From the NCBI GenBank assembly GCA_004298155.1, contig SCRD01000024.1, positions 1 through 64,000 on the forward strand: a DNA stretch of 64,000 nucleotides. The letters run 5' to 3'. The notes beneath the pieces were generated by a model. That model was not told where the DNA came from, did not search any database, and saw only the letters and a list, made by a program, of their open reading frames with translations. Shown here in pieces: positions 15,250 to 24,967 of the stretch. A program made the position numbers and the translations under genes. This DNA comes from Acidobacteriota bacterium (GTDB lineage Bacteria; Acidobacteriota; Terriglobia; UBA7540). Each line of letters opens with the position of its first letter. Position 1 is the stretch's first letter.

Positions 15250-18225
15250 CTAAAAAGTTCTCGCCACTGTAAACCCAAGCCGGGTCTTGCGCTCTTCATA
15301 CCGGAAACTCTGGAAGTACGGCAACGCCCCCAGGTACGTCGGCGTGTTGGGGAAGAGCGACTGGATGTCGGCAGAAGCCTGTGGCGGCGAAATCACATCA
15401 TTCAGCCGCAGCACATTGTAACCATAGTAGAGCCGGAACGGAATGTTAAAGTGCGGCACGATCACCTGCAGCTCGATTCCGGTCGAACTGCGCGGCTGGT
15501 AGTTGGTCCCATTTGCGATTTGCAGCCGCGCAGGAGGATTAAAGAACGGAAACTCCTGCGTAAGGGCCGTCAGGGCGTTTGGCCGCAAATTCAGCTCGTC
15601 CTTGTGCCAGATGAAATCCATGCCTGCGTCAATGAAGGCCGCGACCGCGACGGGACCTATGATCGGGACCCTGTACTCGAAATTGGAATACCACTCCGTA
15701 TCGCCTCCCGGAAAGATGACTGTGTTCACCGGGAACTTTGTAAATGAGCCGCAGGCGCCCGTTGGCCTTCCATCTGACCCGAGGGCCGGGATGACGTTGC
15801 CGATAGCGTCGCGGTTACAGACGGACCCCACGGTGGGGAAAAAGGCGACCGGGCTGATCGAATAGATATCGAAGCCCCGAATGTCATTTTCACCGCCCAT
15901 GTAGAACCGCGCGAAAGGAGGAGGAACCTTGCCGCCGTATCCGCTTATCGAAGTGGCGGTCAGGTGGAGGGCCAGTGTATTGCGGCCGTGGTTAATGGGA
16001 TGGTAGTACTTGAAATCAACTGTCGGCGAGATCGTGTTGACGTTTCCACCCAGCGCGCTGCCGGCAAACTGAAACGCGGCATACAACGACTTGCCGTAGT
16101 GCGGCTCAAGGTAGTTCGGGCCCACCGTATTGTAGTTAAAGGTCGGCATGATGGAGCTGGTGCGGATGCCGGTCAGCGAGTTAGGCCCCTGGGTGATGTT
16201 CTGGAAATTGAGGGCCTTAAAATACTCCTGGGAAGCCAAGCTGAATGTTTCGAGGCTGCTGGTTGAAAAACTGTAAGTGAGGCCCACGCGCGCAAAATGA
16301 CGCCTGAGTGGATTGCTGACAAACGCTGTAAAGCCCGTGGAATTCTGCGCAAAATTCTGAAATGAAGTGGCCCCATACGCCGAGGCCAGCGCCGTCTGGC
16401 TGATGCCGGAGAAAATACTGGTCTGCTGGAGCTGGTTGAAATTGATGTCGCTCTTGAAGACGGTAAACCCGGTTGTAATGGGGCGGTCCATCACGTAGGG
16501 TTCGGTGAATCCGAACGTATAAAGCTTTTCATATTGCCCGGTCTGGACTCCCACGCTCAAGGTCTCGCCCAGACCCATAAAATTGTTGGTGGAATAATTG
16601 AACCCGAAGAAGTTACCGGCAAAACCACTGACGCCTCCCGAGAACCCGATGGAATTGCGTCCTTTCTCGTGGACTTTTAGGTCGATATCAACTGTATGGT
16701 CCTTGGCGTTCTGGGTAACCGTGTAATCTTCCTTCTTGACCTCCTGGAAAAATCCAAGCTGGTTTACCTTCAGGACGCTCAGGTCCCAGAATCGCGTATT
16801 GAACATCTCCCCTTCATTCACCAGCAGTTCGCGCCGGATTACCTTGTCGCGGGTTTTCGTATTGCCCGAAAACTCGATGCGGTGGACGCGAAACTGTTGC
16901 CCTTCGTCAAAGTCAAAGGTCAGGTTGACCTCGCGGCGCGTCCGGTTGGGCTCTGGGTCGGGGGTAGCGACAAAATTAATGTAACCGAACTCGCCGTAGA
17001 GTTTGGTCAGGTTGTCGATCGCTTTGCGCATCTTGGAAACGTCAAAGATGTCTCCGGTTTTCATCCCGAGAATGGGCATCAGTTGCTGTGTCTTGAAGAG
17101 CTTATTGCCCCGGATGTTGAACTTGCCCAGCTTGTACTGCTGGCCTTCCTCCACCGGGATGGTAACGTCAACGGCTTTCCCATGGCCCCAGCTCCAGAAG
17201 AAGAACGGCCAGTGGTGGGCCGTATCTTTCATCTTGACGACGGGCTCTCCCGGAAGCGCGTAAAAATACCCGTGGTTCTGGTACAATTCACGCACTTTTT
17301 CAAGGTCGTACAGCACCTGGTCGTGATCGTAGGTCTTGTGAAACCAGTAGAACCACGGAGGAGCCCCCCCGGGCCGCGACAACTTCATCTGGCGCACCAG
17401 TTCGCGATTCGGGAAAACGGTGTTGCCGGTGAAAAGAATTTTGCCAATCCTGACCTTGGGGCCTTCATTCACGATAAAGGTGAGCGCCACGGAGTTTGGG
17501 GGAATATTTCTCGTGCGATGGCGGACGGTCGCAAACTGTCTTCCATGGCCTCCCAGCATCTGCTGGAGAACAACTTCCGCCCGCTTGATGACAACGGGAT
17601 CGTACTGAGAATCCATGGTCAAGCCGACTTTCTGCTTCTGGAAAGCTTCCAGCACATCAGACTGTTCAATCGAGTGAAGCCCTTTGTAGGTGATGGCCCG
17701 GACCAGTTTCTTTTCGCGGAGATAGAAGACGACAATTTTGCCGGTCTTTCCGTCCTGGACCTCGAGCCGGATGTCATCAAAGTAGCCGGTATTCCACAGC
17801 GCCATAAAGTCGCGTTCAAGCGAACTTTCGTTATAGACATCGCCCGGGCGAGAAAAAATCTGAGACTGCAACCGCGAGGACGGAATTCGCCGGTTGCCGC
17901 GGAACTCAACGCTTTCGACCAGCACCTGCACCGGTCTTGCAGGCTGGGCCTGCGCTTTGGGAGATGGCTTTCCCGGCGCCGTGGGCGTCGGAGTTGTCAG
18001 TTGAGGAGTGGTTAGCTGGGGAGTCGTGAGTTGCGGCGTCGTCAGTTGCGGCTGTTCGGGTTTTGAAGGAGCCTGTTTAGGAGGCTGTTGCTTCTCCTGA
18101 CCCTGGGCCGGAGAACTCTGGGCCCGGAGCCCAGCCCCCCCAAAAATGAGAATTAGAACTGCGGCAGCCAATATCGCGCCAGCCGACTGATCTTGCCTGT
18201 TACGCCTACCCTTCAAAAGCCTCAA
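15250..18225 (-). CDS. bamA: Outer membrane protein assembly factor BamA
   Basis: About 990 residues. After a signal peptide (AGAILAAAVLILIFGGAGLRA) comes a Pro/Gln linker with four QLTTP repeats, then five POTRA domains (first: VLVESVEFRGNRRI; others: VRAITYKGLHSI, VRIGKILFTGNTVF, YKLGKFNIRGNKLF, FRVHRIEFSGNTKT) and the C-terminal Omp85 barrel. The barrel includes the family RGF-type motif (DIRGFDIYSISP) that stabilises the lumen loop. It inserts beta-barrel proteins in the outer membrane. The protein is longer than E. coli BamA (810) because of the linker and long barrel loops. The start is uncertain: TTG 18225 has GGGAGAAAGG about seven bases upstream, while TTG 18282 would add 19 residues. 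Same strand as clpC and skp. Confidence 0.95.
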   Translation of the reverse strand: MRLLKGRRNRQDQSAGAILAAAVLILIFGGAGLRAQSSPAQGQEKQQPPKQAPSKPEQPQLTTPQLTTPQLTTPQLTTPTPTAPGKPSPKAQAQPARPVQVLVESVEFRGNRRIPSSRLQSQIFSRPGDVYNESSLERDFMALWNTGYFDDIRLEVQDGKTGKIVVFYLREKKLVRAITYKGLHSIEQSDVLEAFQKQKVGLTMDSQYDPVVIKRAEVVLQQMLGGHGRQFATVRHRTRNIPPNSVALTFIVNEGPKVRIGKILFTGNTVFPNRELVRQMKLSRPGGAPPWFYWFHKTYDHDQVLYDLEKVRELYQNHGYFYALPGEPVVKMKDTAHHWPFFFWSWGHGKAVDVTIPVEEGQQYKLGKFNIRGNKLFKTQQLMPILGMKTGDIFDVSKMRKAIDNLTKLYGEFGYINFVATPDPEPNRTRREVNLTFDFDEGQQFRVHRIEFSGNTKTRDKVIRRELLVNEGEMFNTRFWDLSVLKVNQLGFFQEVKKEDYTVTQNAKDHTVDIDLKVHEKGRNSIGFSGGVSGFAGNFFGFNYSTNNFMGLGETLSVGVQTGQYEKLYTFGFTEPYVMDRPITTGFTVFKSDINFNQLQQTSIFSGISQTALASAYGATSFQNFAQNSTGFTAFVSNPLRRHFARVGLTYSFSTSSLETFSLASQEYFKALNFQNITQGPNSLTGIRTSSIMPTFNYNTVGPNYLEPHYGKSLYAAFQFAGSALGGNVNTISPTVDFKYYHPINHGRNTLALHLTATSISGYGGKVPPPFARFYMGGENDIRGFDIYSISPVAFFPTVGSVCNRDAIGNVIPALGSDGRPTGACGSFTKFPVNTVIFPGGDTEWYSNFEYRVPIIGPVAVAAFIDAGMDFIWHKDELNLRPNALTALTQEFPFFNPPARLQIANGTNYQPRSSTGIELQVIVPHFNIPFRLYYGYNVLRLNDVISPPQASADIQSLFPNTPTYLGALPYFQSFRYEERKTRLGFTVARTF
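17991..18050 (-). repeat. Four 15-base coding repeats (QLTTP) in bamA
   Basis: Four tandem 15-base units encode Gln-Leu-Thr-Thr-Pro in the linker between signal peptide and POTRA 1. The units differ at a few silent positions, so the array is not brand new, but it is the kind of tract whose copy number may vary. Confidence 0.75.
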
Positions 18226-18404
18226 GAAACAGCCTTTCTCCCGCGCTCTGATGTAAGAGCTTAAGCATTTCCGATGCGGCAAACTCCGCTAAAGTTGGCT
18301 GGCCTCCCCCCAGCGGGAAAACCGGCCCACAAGCCAGTGTATCTGAGGATGCGTTGGATATTCAGGTTATTCGCGGATTCCCAGACCCCCCCGAAGGAGT
18401 CACT

Positions 18405-20843
18405 CTAGTGAGAAAGCGGCGTGGCCGCAACCAGCTTATCATTCACAGGGCGATAATAAAGAGATTCATTCTCCACAACCACCTCCAAAACCGCGGGAGG
18501 CTGGATCTCGCCCTGAATCAACGCTTCCGAGAGCGGGTCCTCGATGAACTTCTGCAAGGCCCGCCGCAATGGCCGGGCTCCGTATGACCGGTCTGAACAG
18601 GTCTTCTCCAATATCCACTTCCCGGCTTCGGGGGTAAGCGTCAGAGAGATGTTCTTCTGCGCCAGATGCTGATTCATCGCGCTGACAAGCAAATCGAGGA
18701 TCTGGAGCATGTCGTTGTCATTCAAAGCATTGAAGATGATGATTTCATCCAGCCGGTTCAGGAACTCCGGATTAAACAGCCGTTTGACCTCGCCCATTAC
18801 CAGGTCGCCAAGCTTTTTGTCAGTCGCGCCCTCCGTCGCTGATTGGAATCCCAGGTTGGAGCGCCGCTCCAGGTACCTGGCCCCAATGTTCGAGGTCATG
18901 ATGATGATCGTGTTCTTGAAATCGACCGTATTTCCCAGCCCGTCTGTCAACTGCCCATCTTCAAAAACCTGAAGAAGAATATTGAAAATATCGGGGTGGG
19001 CCTTCTCAATTTCGTCCAGCAGGATCAGGGAATAAGGCGAACGCCGTACCCTCTCCGTCAACTGCCCGCCTTCTTCGTATCCCACATATCCGGGGGGGGA
19101 GCCAATCAGCTTGGACACGGAGTGTTTTTCCATAAACTCCGACATGTCGAAGCGAATCAGCGCCCGCTCGCTGTTAAACAAGATTGCCGCCAGCGACCGC
19201 GCCATTTCCGTTTTCCCGACGCCCGTGGGCCCGAGAAACAGGAATGAACCCACCGGCCTCCCGGGCGGCTTCAGCCCGGCCCGTGAACGCCGGATGGCCC
19301 GCGCCAGGGCCGAAATCGCCGAATCCTGGCTGATGATGCGCTTGTGCAGCTCATCTTCAAGCCGGAGCAGCTTGGTCATTTCCTCTTCTTTGATGGAGCT
19401 CATCGGAATGCCCGTCCAGCGCGCAACGACGTCCTCAATGTCCGCTTTGGATACCGAGCCGGTAGCGGTCTCATCAATATTGTACTTTTCGCGCAGCAGC
19501 CGCAGGTTCTCGCGCTCCTTGCGCTCCTCGTCGGAATAGAAGCGCGCCTTCTCAAACTCATGGTTCGCGATGGCGTTTTCCATCCTGTGGACCACAAATT
19601 TGATCCGCTTCTGGACGTCGATCATCTCTTCCGGCAGGGTGCTCTGCCGCAGCTTGACGCGGGCGCCTGCTTCATCAATCAGGTCCACGGCCTTGTCGGG
19701 CAGGAAACGGTCCGGAATGTAACGGCTGGAAAGGTACACGGAATTCGTTATGGCCTCATCAGCGTAGGACACGGCATGGAATTTTTCGTACCGTTCCTTG
19801 ATCCCAAACAGTATCTTGATGGTCTGTCCCTCGTCGGGCGGAGGAACCTTGACCGCCTGGAACCGCCTTTCAAGCGACCGGTCTCTCTCAATGGACTTTC
19901 GGAATTCGCCCGGCGTCGTGGCGCCGATGCACTGGATTTCGCCGCGCGACAGGGCCGGCTTGAGAATGTTGGCGGCGTCGAGCGAACCTTCGGCCGAGCC
20001 GGCGCCCACCAGCGTATGAAGTTCGTCGATAAAGATAATGGCGTTCTGCGCCTCCATCAGCTCTTTCATGATGGTCTTCAGGCGCTCCTCGAACTGCCCG
20101 CGGTACTTGGTGCCCGCCACAATCAGGGACAGGTCAAGGGCTAGAATTCGCTTGTCCGAAAGGAAGGAGGGAACGTCGCCTTCGGCGATACGTTCCGCCA
20201 GGCCCTCAACAATGGCCGTTTTGCCAACACCCGGCTCACCGATCAGGACGGGATTGTTCTTGGTGCGCCGGCAGAGTATCTGAATAACTCGCTCGACTTC
20301 GTTTTCCCGGCCGACCAGAGGGTCAAGCTGGTTTTCAAGCGCGGCCTGCGTTAAGTCGCGGCTGAATTCAGAAAGCAACGAAGTTTCCTTGGCGCGATTT
20401 GCAGACACCTTCTCGCTCTGCGAACGGCTCAACTCTTCGCGGAGCGTGGACAGCCGCAGCCCCCGCTCATGGAGGATCTCAGCGGCAAAGGATTTGTCCT
20501 CCCGGAGAAGCCCAAGCAGAAGATGTTCCGTCCCAATGTGTTTATGGGCCAGGCGCTCAGCCTCTTCGGCGGCGTACGCCAGCACACGCTTGCACTCCTG
20601 GCTGAGGGGCAGCTCGACGGAAGTGGACACCTTTTCCCGGATGGGAATGTGTCCCTCCACCTGCTTGCGAATCGATTCAATTGAAGCGTGGGAACGCAGG
20701 AAACGGTTAGTGAGCGCTTTATCTTCACGCAGCAAGCCGAGCAGCAGATGTTCAGTCTCGATATAGGGGCTCCCGAACTGGCTGGCCTCATATCGGGCGA
20801 AGAAAATGACACGCCGGGCTTTTTCTGTGTATCTCTCGAACAT
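18405..20843 (-). CDS. clpC: ATP-dependent Clp protease ATP-binding subunit ClpC
   Basis: 812 residues, the size of ClpC. Two Clp_N repeats ([26 protein letters not shown]; and [29 protein letters not shown]) precede AAA-1 with Walker [14 protein letters not shown] and AAA-2 with [14 protein letters not shown]. The middle region ([20 protein letters not shown]) is the UVR-type short M domain that separates ClpC from ClpB. It unfolds substrates for ClpP or acts with an adaptor; clpP is not in the window. The ATG is preceded closely by GAGGAG. It is the third gene of a lolC-lolD-clpC-bamA-skp run, 59 bases after lolD, which is an uncommon place for clpC. Confidence 0.93.
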   Translation of the reverse strand: MFERYTEKARRVIFFARYEASQFGSPYIETEHLLLGLLREDKALTNRFLRSHASIESIRKQVEGHIPIREKVSTSVELPLSQECKRVLAYAAEEAERLAHKHIGTEHLLLGLLREDKSFAAEILHERGLRLSTLREELSRSQSEKVSANRAKETSLLSEFSRDLTQAALENQLDPLVGRENEVERVIQILCRRTKNNPVLIGEPGVGKTAIVEGLAERIAEGDVPSFLSDKRILALDLSLIVAGTKYRGQFEERLKTIMKELMEAQNAIIFIDELHTLVGAGSAEGSLDAANILKPALSRGEIQCIGATTPGEFRKSIERDRSLERRFQAVKVPPPDEGQTIKILFGIKERYEKFHAVSYADEAITNSVYLSSRYIPDRFLPDKAVDLIDEAGARVKLRQSTLPEEMIDVQKRIKFVVHRMENAIANHEFEKARFYSDEERKERENLRLLREKYNIDETATGSVSKADIEDVVARWTGIPMSSIKEEEMTKLLRLEDELHKRIISQDSAISALARAIRRSRAGLKPPGRPVGSFLFLGPTGVGKTEMARSLAAILFNSERALIRFDMSEFMEKHSVSKLIGSPPGYVGYEEGGQLTERVRRSPYSLILLDEIEKAHPDIFNILLQVFEDGQLTDGLGNTVDFKNTIIIMTSNIGARYLERRSNLGFQSATEGATDKKLGDLVMGEVKRLFNPEFLNRLDEIIIFNALNDNDMLQILDLLVSAMNQHLAQKNISLTLTPEAGKWILEKTCSDRSYGARPLRRALQKFIEDPLSEALIQGEIQPPAVLEVVVENESLYYRPVNDKLVAATPLSH

Positions 20844-20902
20844 AGCTCCTCAGTTCTTCATAGGCCCTGCTCATGGCTCCTATTATGCCAAAAAGCAGGT
20901 TT

Positions 20903-21589
20903 TCAGTTAAACCGTGGAACTACCACCTCGGTCAGTTGACCGTCTTCAAGACGCAACGTCCGAGCCGCGCGCTGCGCGAGTTCCAAATTGTGCGTGGCCA
21001 GCACCGAAGTCAACCCATGAACCCGGTGCAACCGTTCGAGCAGATCCATCACATGCTCAGCGGTCCGGTGATCCAGGTTACCAGTCGGCTCGTCTGCCAG
21101 CAGCAATGCTGGCTTGTTCACCAACGCCCTCGCAAGCGCTACGCGCTGCTGCTCACCGCCTGAAAGCTCACCGGTCCGGCGTCCCAGGGCGTTTTCCAGG
21201 CCCACCTCCGCCAGAAGTTCCCTGGCGTGACCCCGTGCCTTATCAAAACCACTGCCTGCGATGAGCTGGGGCAACATCACATTTTCAAGGGCGCTGAATT
21301 CAGGCAGTAAGTGGTGCATTTGCCAGACAAAACCAATCTTCCGGTTTCTATAATCCGCCTGCTCTTCGAAACCGAGCTCAGCCAACCTCTGCCCTCCAAA
21401 GTATATCTCACCTCTCGTCGGAGTGTCTAGCGCCGCAAGCAGGTGCAGGAGCGTTGTCTTGCCTGACCCGGACCTCCCAACCAGCGCCAGCAGCTCTCCT
21501 GGTTCCACTTTGAGACTAAGGCCGTCAAAGACAACCACCTCCTGCTCACCGGAACGGAAAACCTTGGTTAGATTTTCAACACGCAGCAT
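20903..21589 (-). CDS. lolD: Lipoprotein-releasing ABC transporter ATP-binding protein LolD
   Basis: 228 residues with Walker A GRSGSGKTTLLH, Q-loop FVWQMHHLLPEFSALENV, ABC signature LSGGEQQRVALARAL, Walker B LLLADEPTGNLD and H-loop LATHN. The sequence FQ/WQ..HLLPEF is the hallmark of LolD among MacB-type ATPases. It powers extraction of mature lipoproteins from the inner membrane to the carrier LolA. The start ATG has GAGG five bases before. It follows the permease gene by 74 bases. Confidence 0.93.
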   Translation of the reverse strand: MLRVENLTKVFRSGEQEVVVFDGLSLKVEPGELLALVGRSGSGKTTLLHLLAALDTPTRGEIYFGGQRLAELGFEEQADYRNRKIGFVWQMHHLLPEFSALENVMLPQLIAGSGFDKARGHARELLAEVGLENALGRRTGELSGGEQQRVALARALVNKPALLLADEPTGNLDHRTAEHVMDLLERLHRVHGLTSVLATHNLELAQRAARTLRLEDGQLTEVVVPRFN

Positions 21590-21663
21590 CGAACCTCAAA
21601 TTCCAATCCCGAGGGTAACATAACACAATTCCGCCCGGAGGCAATCAGCGTTCGGCTGAATTT

Positions 21664-22893
21664 TCATTCGTAACGCAGAATCTCCGCCGAGTCCAAGCGG
21701 GCGGCTGAAAAAGATGGGTAGAAAGCTGCAAGAAAGCTGATGGCGAGAACCGCTAGGCTGATCCAGAGGCCGTCCCAGGGGCGCGGGATGAATGGAACGA
21801 AGGACAAACCGTACACGTCCGCTTGCAAAGGAATCAACTGATAAGCTTCACCCAGCCAGGAGCCGCCGAACCCAAGTATGAGCCCGAGCACCGTGCCCAG
21901 GAACGCAATCAGGACCCCGTGCAGCGTAAAGACGGTCCAGATTTGCCTGTTCCTCGCTCCCATCGACTTCAGGACGGCGATGTCGCGGTTCTTGTCCATG
22001 ACCATCATCGCCAGGGTAATAAAAATGTTAAGCGCCGCGACCAGAACGATGAGGCCGATGGTCAAAATGGTAACCAGCCTTTCCAGCTTGAGAGCGCTGA
22101 AAAGGGCGTGGTTCTGGTCCACCCAGGTGGTGGTATCAAATCCGGGGCCGGCGGCCTTCTGGATGGTCCGGGCCACCGAGTCGGCCTTGTACACATCGTC
22201 AAGCTTGAATTCAATTACGGAAACGACATTCCTCAAATCAAACAGGCGCTGAGCAGCGTCCAGGTTGGTGAAGGCCCAGGAAGCGTCAAAATCGTAAAAG
22301 CCCGAATCAAAAATGCCCACAACCCGAAAATGCCGGTACTTTGGCACGACTTCGAAAGGCGTAAGGGTCCCCTGCGGACTGGTGATCATCACCGTATCGC
22401 CTACCGATGCCCCGAGTGTCTTCGCCATCTCCTTTCCGATGATGATGGGGTCGGCGTCGGGAAACGTTTCAGAGAGCCCCTTCAGCGACCCCGCAGACAG
22501 CCGCTGGAGCAGGTCACAAACCTTCAGCTCGCGTTCCAGGTCAACTCCCTTGATCACCACCCCCCCGGACCGCTGCCGGTTGGAAATCAGTGCCTGCTCA
22601 TAAAGGGCGGGCGCCGCAGCTACAACGTGCGGCAGATTGGAGAGTCGCTGGGCGAGCTCTTCGTAATGCTGGATGCCGTCATTCTGGGAACGAATCAGGT
22701 TCACATTAGCGGTGGCGCCAAGAAGCTTGCCCTGCAGTTCCTGGCGGAAACCATTGTTGATGGCCAGCGCAATCACCAGGGCTGCCACACCCGCCGTCAC
22801 TCCAACCACGGAAATGGCCGTTACTACTGAAATGGCAGCCTGCCGCCGCTTCGCCTTCAGATACCGCAATGCCACAAATAATTCAAATTTCAT
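21664..22893 (-). CDS. lolC: Lipoprotein-releasing ABC transporter permease LolC/LolE family
   Basis: 409 residues beginning FELFVALRYLKAKRRQAAISVVTAISVVGVTAGVAAL, the LolC/E-type N-terminal helix, then a MacB-like periplasmic domain (residues about 50-265) and three C-terminal helices (LIVLVAALNIFITLAMMV, GVLIAFLGTVLGLILG and ISLAVLAISFLAAFYPS). MARKR-like MGARNRQI is the coupling segment. Only one permease is present, so it probably works as a homodimer, or with a second copy elsewhere (LolF-like arrangement). Partner LolD follows on the same strand. Confidence 0.9.
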   Translation of the reverse strand: MKFELFVALRYLKAKRRQAAISVVTAISVVGVTAGVAALVIALAINNGFRQELQGKLLGATANVNLIRSQNDGIQHYEELAQRLSNLPHVVAAAPALYEQALISNRQRSGGVVIKGVDLERELKVCDLLQRLSAGSLKGLSETFPDADPIIIGKEMAKTLGASVGDTVMITSPQGTLTPFEVVPKYRHFRVVGIFDSGFYDFDASWAFTNLDAAQRLFDLRNVVSVIEFKLDDVYKADSVARTIQKAAGPGFDTTTWVDQNHALFSALKLERLVTILTIGLIVLVAALNIFITLAMMVMDKNRDIAVLKSMGARNRQIWTVFTLHGVLIAFLGTVLGLILGFGGSWLGEAYQLIPLQADVYGLSFVPFIPRPWDGLWISLAVLAISFLAAFYPSFSAARLDSAEILRYE

Positions 22894-23059
22894 AGTCCAG
22901 AGTATTATCCAATGATGTCGGGTGGAAAGGAAATCTCAATTGAGATGAACGGACGCTCTGCCGCCCCGCGGCCTGCCAGATTTACTCACATCAGATGTCG
23001 GTTTGTGATGTCTGCGTCGTCCCGAAGGGGCCGGATTGGGCGGCTGGCGCAGGGTCGTC

Positions 23060-24199
23060 CTATTGCGCGCTTTTCGGCATGGCCTTTTCAAGGATCACGA
23101 TGTGCGCGCCGCCCTCAGTGGTTTCGGCTAGGGTAAAGCCGTCGCTCTGGTCCTTCTGAATGTCCTTCTGTGCGCTCGAGACGCGCATGGTGGCGTGGAC
23201 CCGGTATCCATACAGCGTATCGGGCGCGATAGGCGGCTTTTCCATAATCACTATGGCGGAAGCTCTGCGAAGCTGCGCCAGCGTGTGCGGGCACAAGCGG
23301 AATCCGTCGGCGGCGCGTTCGTTCAATTCTTTTTGGAGCGTGGGGATCCACATCACGTGCAGCAGCCGGTATTGGTAAGCCAGTCCGGGTGAGGCGGTTT
23401 TTTCCATCGTAACTTCGGCGCTCTTCCGTCCGGTCACCGCGAATCTCGCCATGCGAAAGCCGGAAGCCGCGGCGCTGTTCAGCTCCTGTTCAGCATCCTC
23501 GAACTTGCCCGACTGGATAGTAACGATGCGGCGGTCAGCCGATCTTTCCCGGGTTGCGGCCGCTACGGTCGCCGGCGCCACACTGGCGGGAATTGCAGAA
23601 ATGGCATTATCGGGCGGAGCCGGTGGCAAAGCGGCGGAGCCCGTCGGCGCAGAGGCAGAGGTTTCAGCCTCTGCGGGCAGCCGCTTTTCCAGAATCAGCT
23701 TGGTGCTGGTTACCACGTGCCGCGCAAAATCGCGCGCCACGTCCGATGACTTTCCCCCGCCCAGTCCGCTCGTTAGCACTGCCTTCACTTCCTGGGTAAT
23801 GACGGTTGCGCCGGTCGTGCGGTCCTGGAACACCAAGTGCGCATAGATTTCCGTCGATCCCACGCCGTACCCGATAAGGTAGCGCTTGGCGCGGCTACCC
23901 GGCTTGTAGTGGGTGATGGTTCCAGTCAGGCGCAGCACGGGTGAGGCCGCGTCCGGCGGATTTTCTCCGGATGCGAGGACGTCCGTAAATCTCTTCGACT
24001 CCTTCAACTGCTTGATCGTTTCATCCTGTATTTTCTGGAGGTACTCAGCGGGGACCTGCACGCCCGGCTGAACCTCCATCGGGGCCGCTTCGATCGCGTG
24101 GTATTTGTCCTTGACCGTTGCCTCTTCTGGCCGTGCCGTCCGGTTGACGCCCAGCATTCCGATCGCAACTAGCAATGCCACAAAACTGATTTTTCGCAC
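23060..24199 (-). CDS. DUF4410-like secreted protein with repeated C-terminal domain
   Basis: 379 residues from GTG 24199, preceded by AAGGGGG. The signal peptide (KISFVALLVAIGMLGVN) is followed by a DUF4410-type domain, residues about 60-180 (VLRLTGTITHYKPGSRAKRY, LVFQDRTTGATVITQEV), a family often found in outer-membrane-associated or lipoprotein-like proteins of unknown role. After a Pro/Ala linker come about 150 residues in which a short motif (VTMEKTASPGLAYQYRLL, IVIMEKPPIAPDTLYGYRV, IVILEKA) is seen three times, so the C-terminus has internal repeats. It lies between lysS and lolC on the same strand, 166 bases before lolC. Confidence 0.65.
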   Translation of the reverse strand: MRKISFVALLVAIGMLGVNRTARPEEATVKDKYHAIEAAPMEVQPGVQVPAEYLQKIQDETIKQLKESKRFTDVLASGENPPDAASPVLRLTGTITHYKPGSRAKRYLIGYGVGSTEIYAHLVFQDRTTGATVITQEVKAVLTSGLGGGKSSDVARDFARHVVTSTKLILEKRLPAEAETSASAPTGSAALPPAPPDNAISAIPASVAPATVAAATRERSADRRIVTIQSGKFEDAEQELNSAAASGFRMARFAVTGRKSAEVTMEKTASPGLAYQYRLLHVMWIPTLQKELNERAADGFRLCPHTLAQLRRASAIVIMEKPPIAPDTLYGYRVHATMRVSSAQKDIQKDQSDGFTLAETTEGGAHIVILEKAMPKSAQ

Positions 24200-24358
24200 C
24201 GAGGTATTCCCCCTTTCGCAAAGCGTCTGTTCCAGGACCTTTGTTTCGTCCTGGAACCTGCCCGGTACGGCAGAATACTGGGAGCGGATTCTCGCGCCCG
24301 TGTCATGCGCCCGCACCAGATCCGGTTTGCCGTCGCCGCTCTGTCCGCCCATGGCAAT

Positions 24359-24511
24359 TCACACTGGACCGTTGCCTACGCTGTAATGGGTTTCGGGAAG
24401 AAAGTGGCTCGGCTTTTCCGGATCCTGCAGGCAAACGGAAACGTAGGCAGGTTGCAGCGGGGCGGCCGTAACTGCCCACGCCAACACCAGCCATCCTCGA
24501 ATCGAGCGCAT
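24359..24511 (-). CDS. Small secreted peptide of 50 residues (hypothetical)
   Basis: ATG 24511 is preceded by a G-rich stretch (tggggggtactcct), the same style of ribosome site as the next gene's aagggggaatacctc. The peptide starts RSIRGWLVLAWAVTAAPL, a plausible signal sequence, and continues with CLQDPEKPSHFLPETHYSVG to the stop. No family recognised. It ends 159 bases upstream of the DUF4410-like gene on the same strand, so both may belong to one message. Confidence 0.4.
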   Translation of the reverse strand: MRSIRGWLVLAWAVTAAPLQPAYVSVCLQDPEKPSHFLPETHYSVGNGPV

Positions 24512-24932
24512 AGGAGTACCCCCCAGTGCGTTTCGGTTGATAACAGTGTTTCGGCAGGACTGCCACCCGTGCCCGGGCGTTTGTTCCTTCTGCTTCTCGC
24601 GCTCTGGACCTTTGCTGGCAGGATAACCAGTCAGTTAATCCCGCGCAGTGATTCAAGTCACCCCGCGGTGTGACTATCGTAGTCCGGGGCTGCCGCAGAC
24701 GCTTGCCTTGCAGTGTCCACGGTCCCGTGAAGTGGCAGGTAAATACCCGAAAGGCTGGCCCCTTGGGAATCGCAGGGCTCAAGACCCGGTGCTGCGTCAG
24801 CCTCGGCTTCCGATGAACGGCTAGTCAGCCTATTTTCGACTGAACAACCAGGCGGAGACGAGCAAAATCGCCCCCCGGCAGGGGCATCTCGCGTTGTGGT
24901 GTCTGTTATCTTGCGGGGAGGATAAGGGCCGT

Positions 24933-24953
24933 GGACCTCAACAATGGAGGTCC
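24933..24953. repeat. REP-like inverted repeat downstream of lysS
   Basis: GGACCTC (24933-24939) and GAGGTCC (24947-24953) are perfect inverted repeats around a seven-base loop, in the 3' region of lysS. There is no U-tract, so it is not a plain intrinsic terminator; it may be a REP-type palindrome or a transcript-stabilising stem. Confidence 0.4.
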
Positions 24954-24967
24954 GCCCTACTCCTCAT

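Noticed and set aside
16696-18015. 439-codon plus-strand frame inside bamA
   Set aside because: Antisense shadow of a well-supported gene in a GC-rich region; no SD or homology.
19344-20144. 266-codon plus-strand frame inside clpC
   Set aside because: Antisense shadow of clpC.
24303-24782. 159-codon minus-strand frame overlapping the small peptide
   Set aside because: Arg/Gly/Pro-rich composition, no SD, and overlaps a better small ORF with a signal peptide in another frame.
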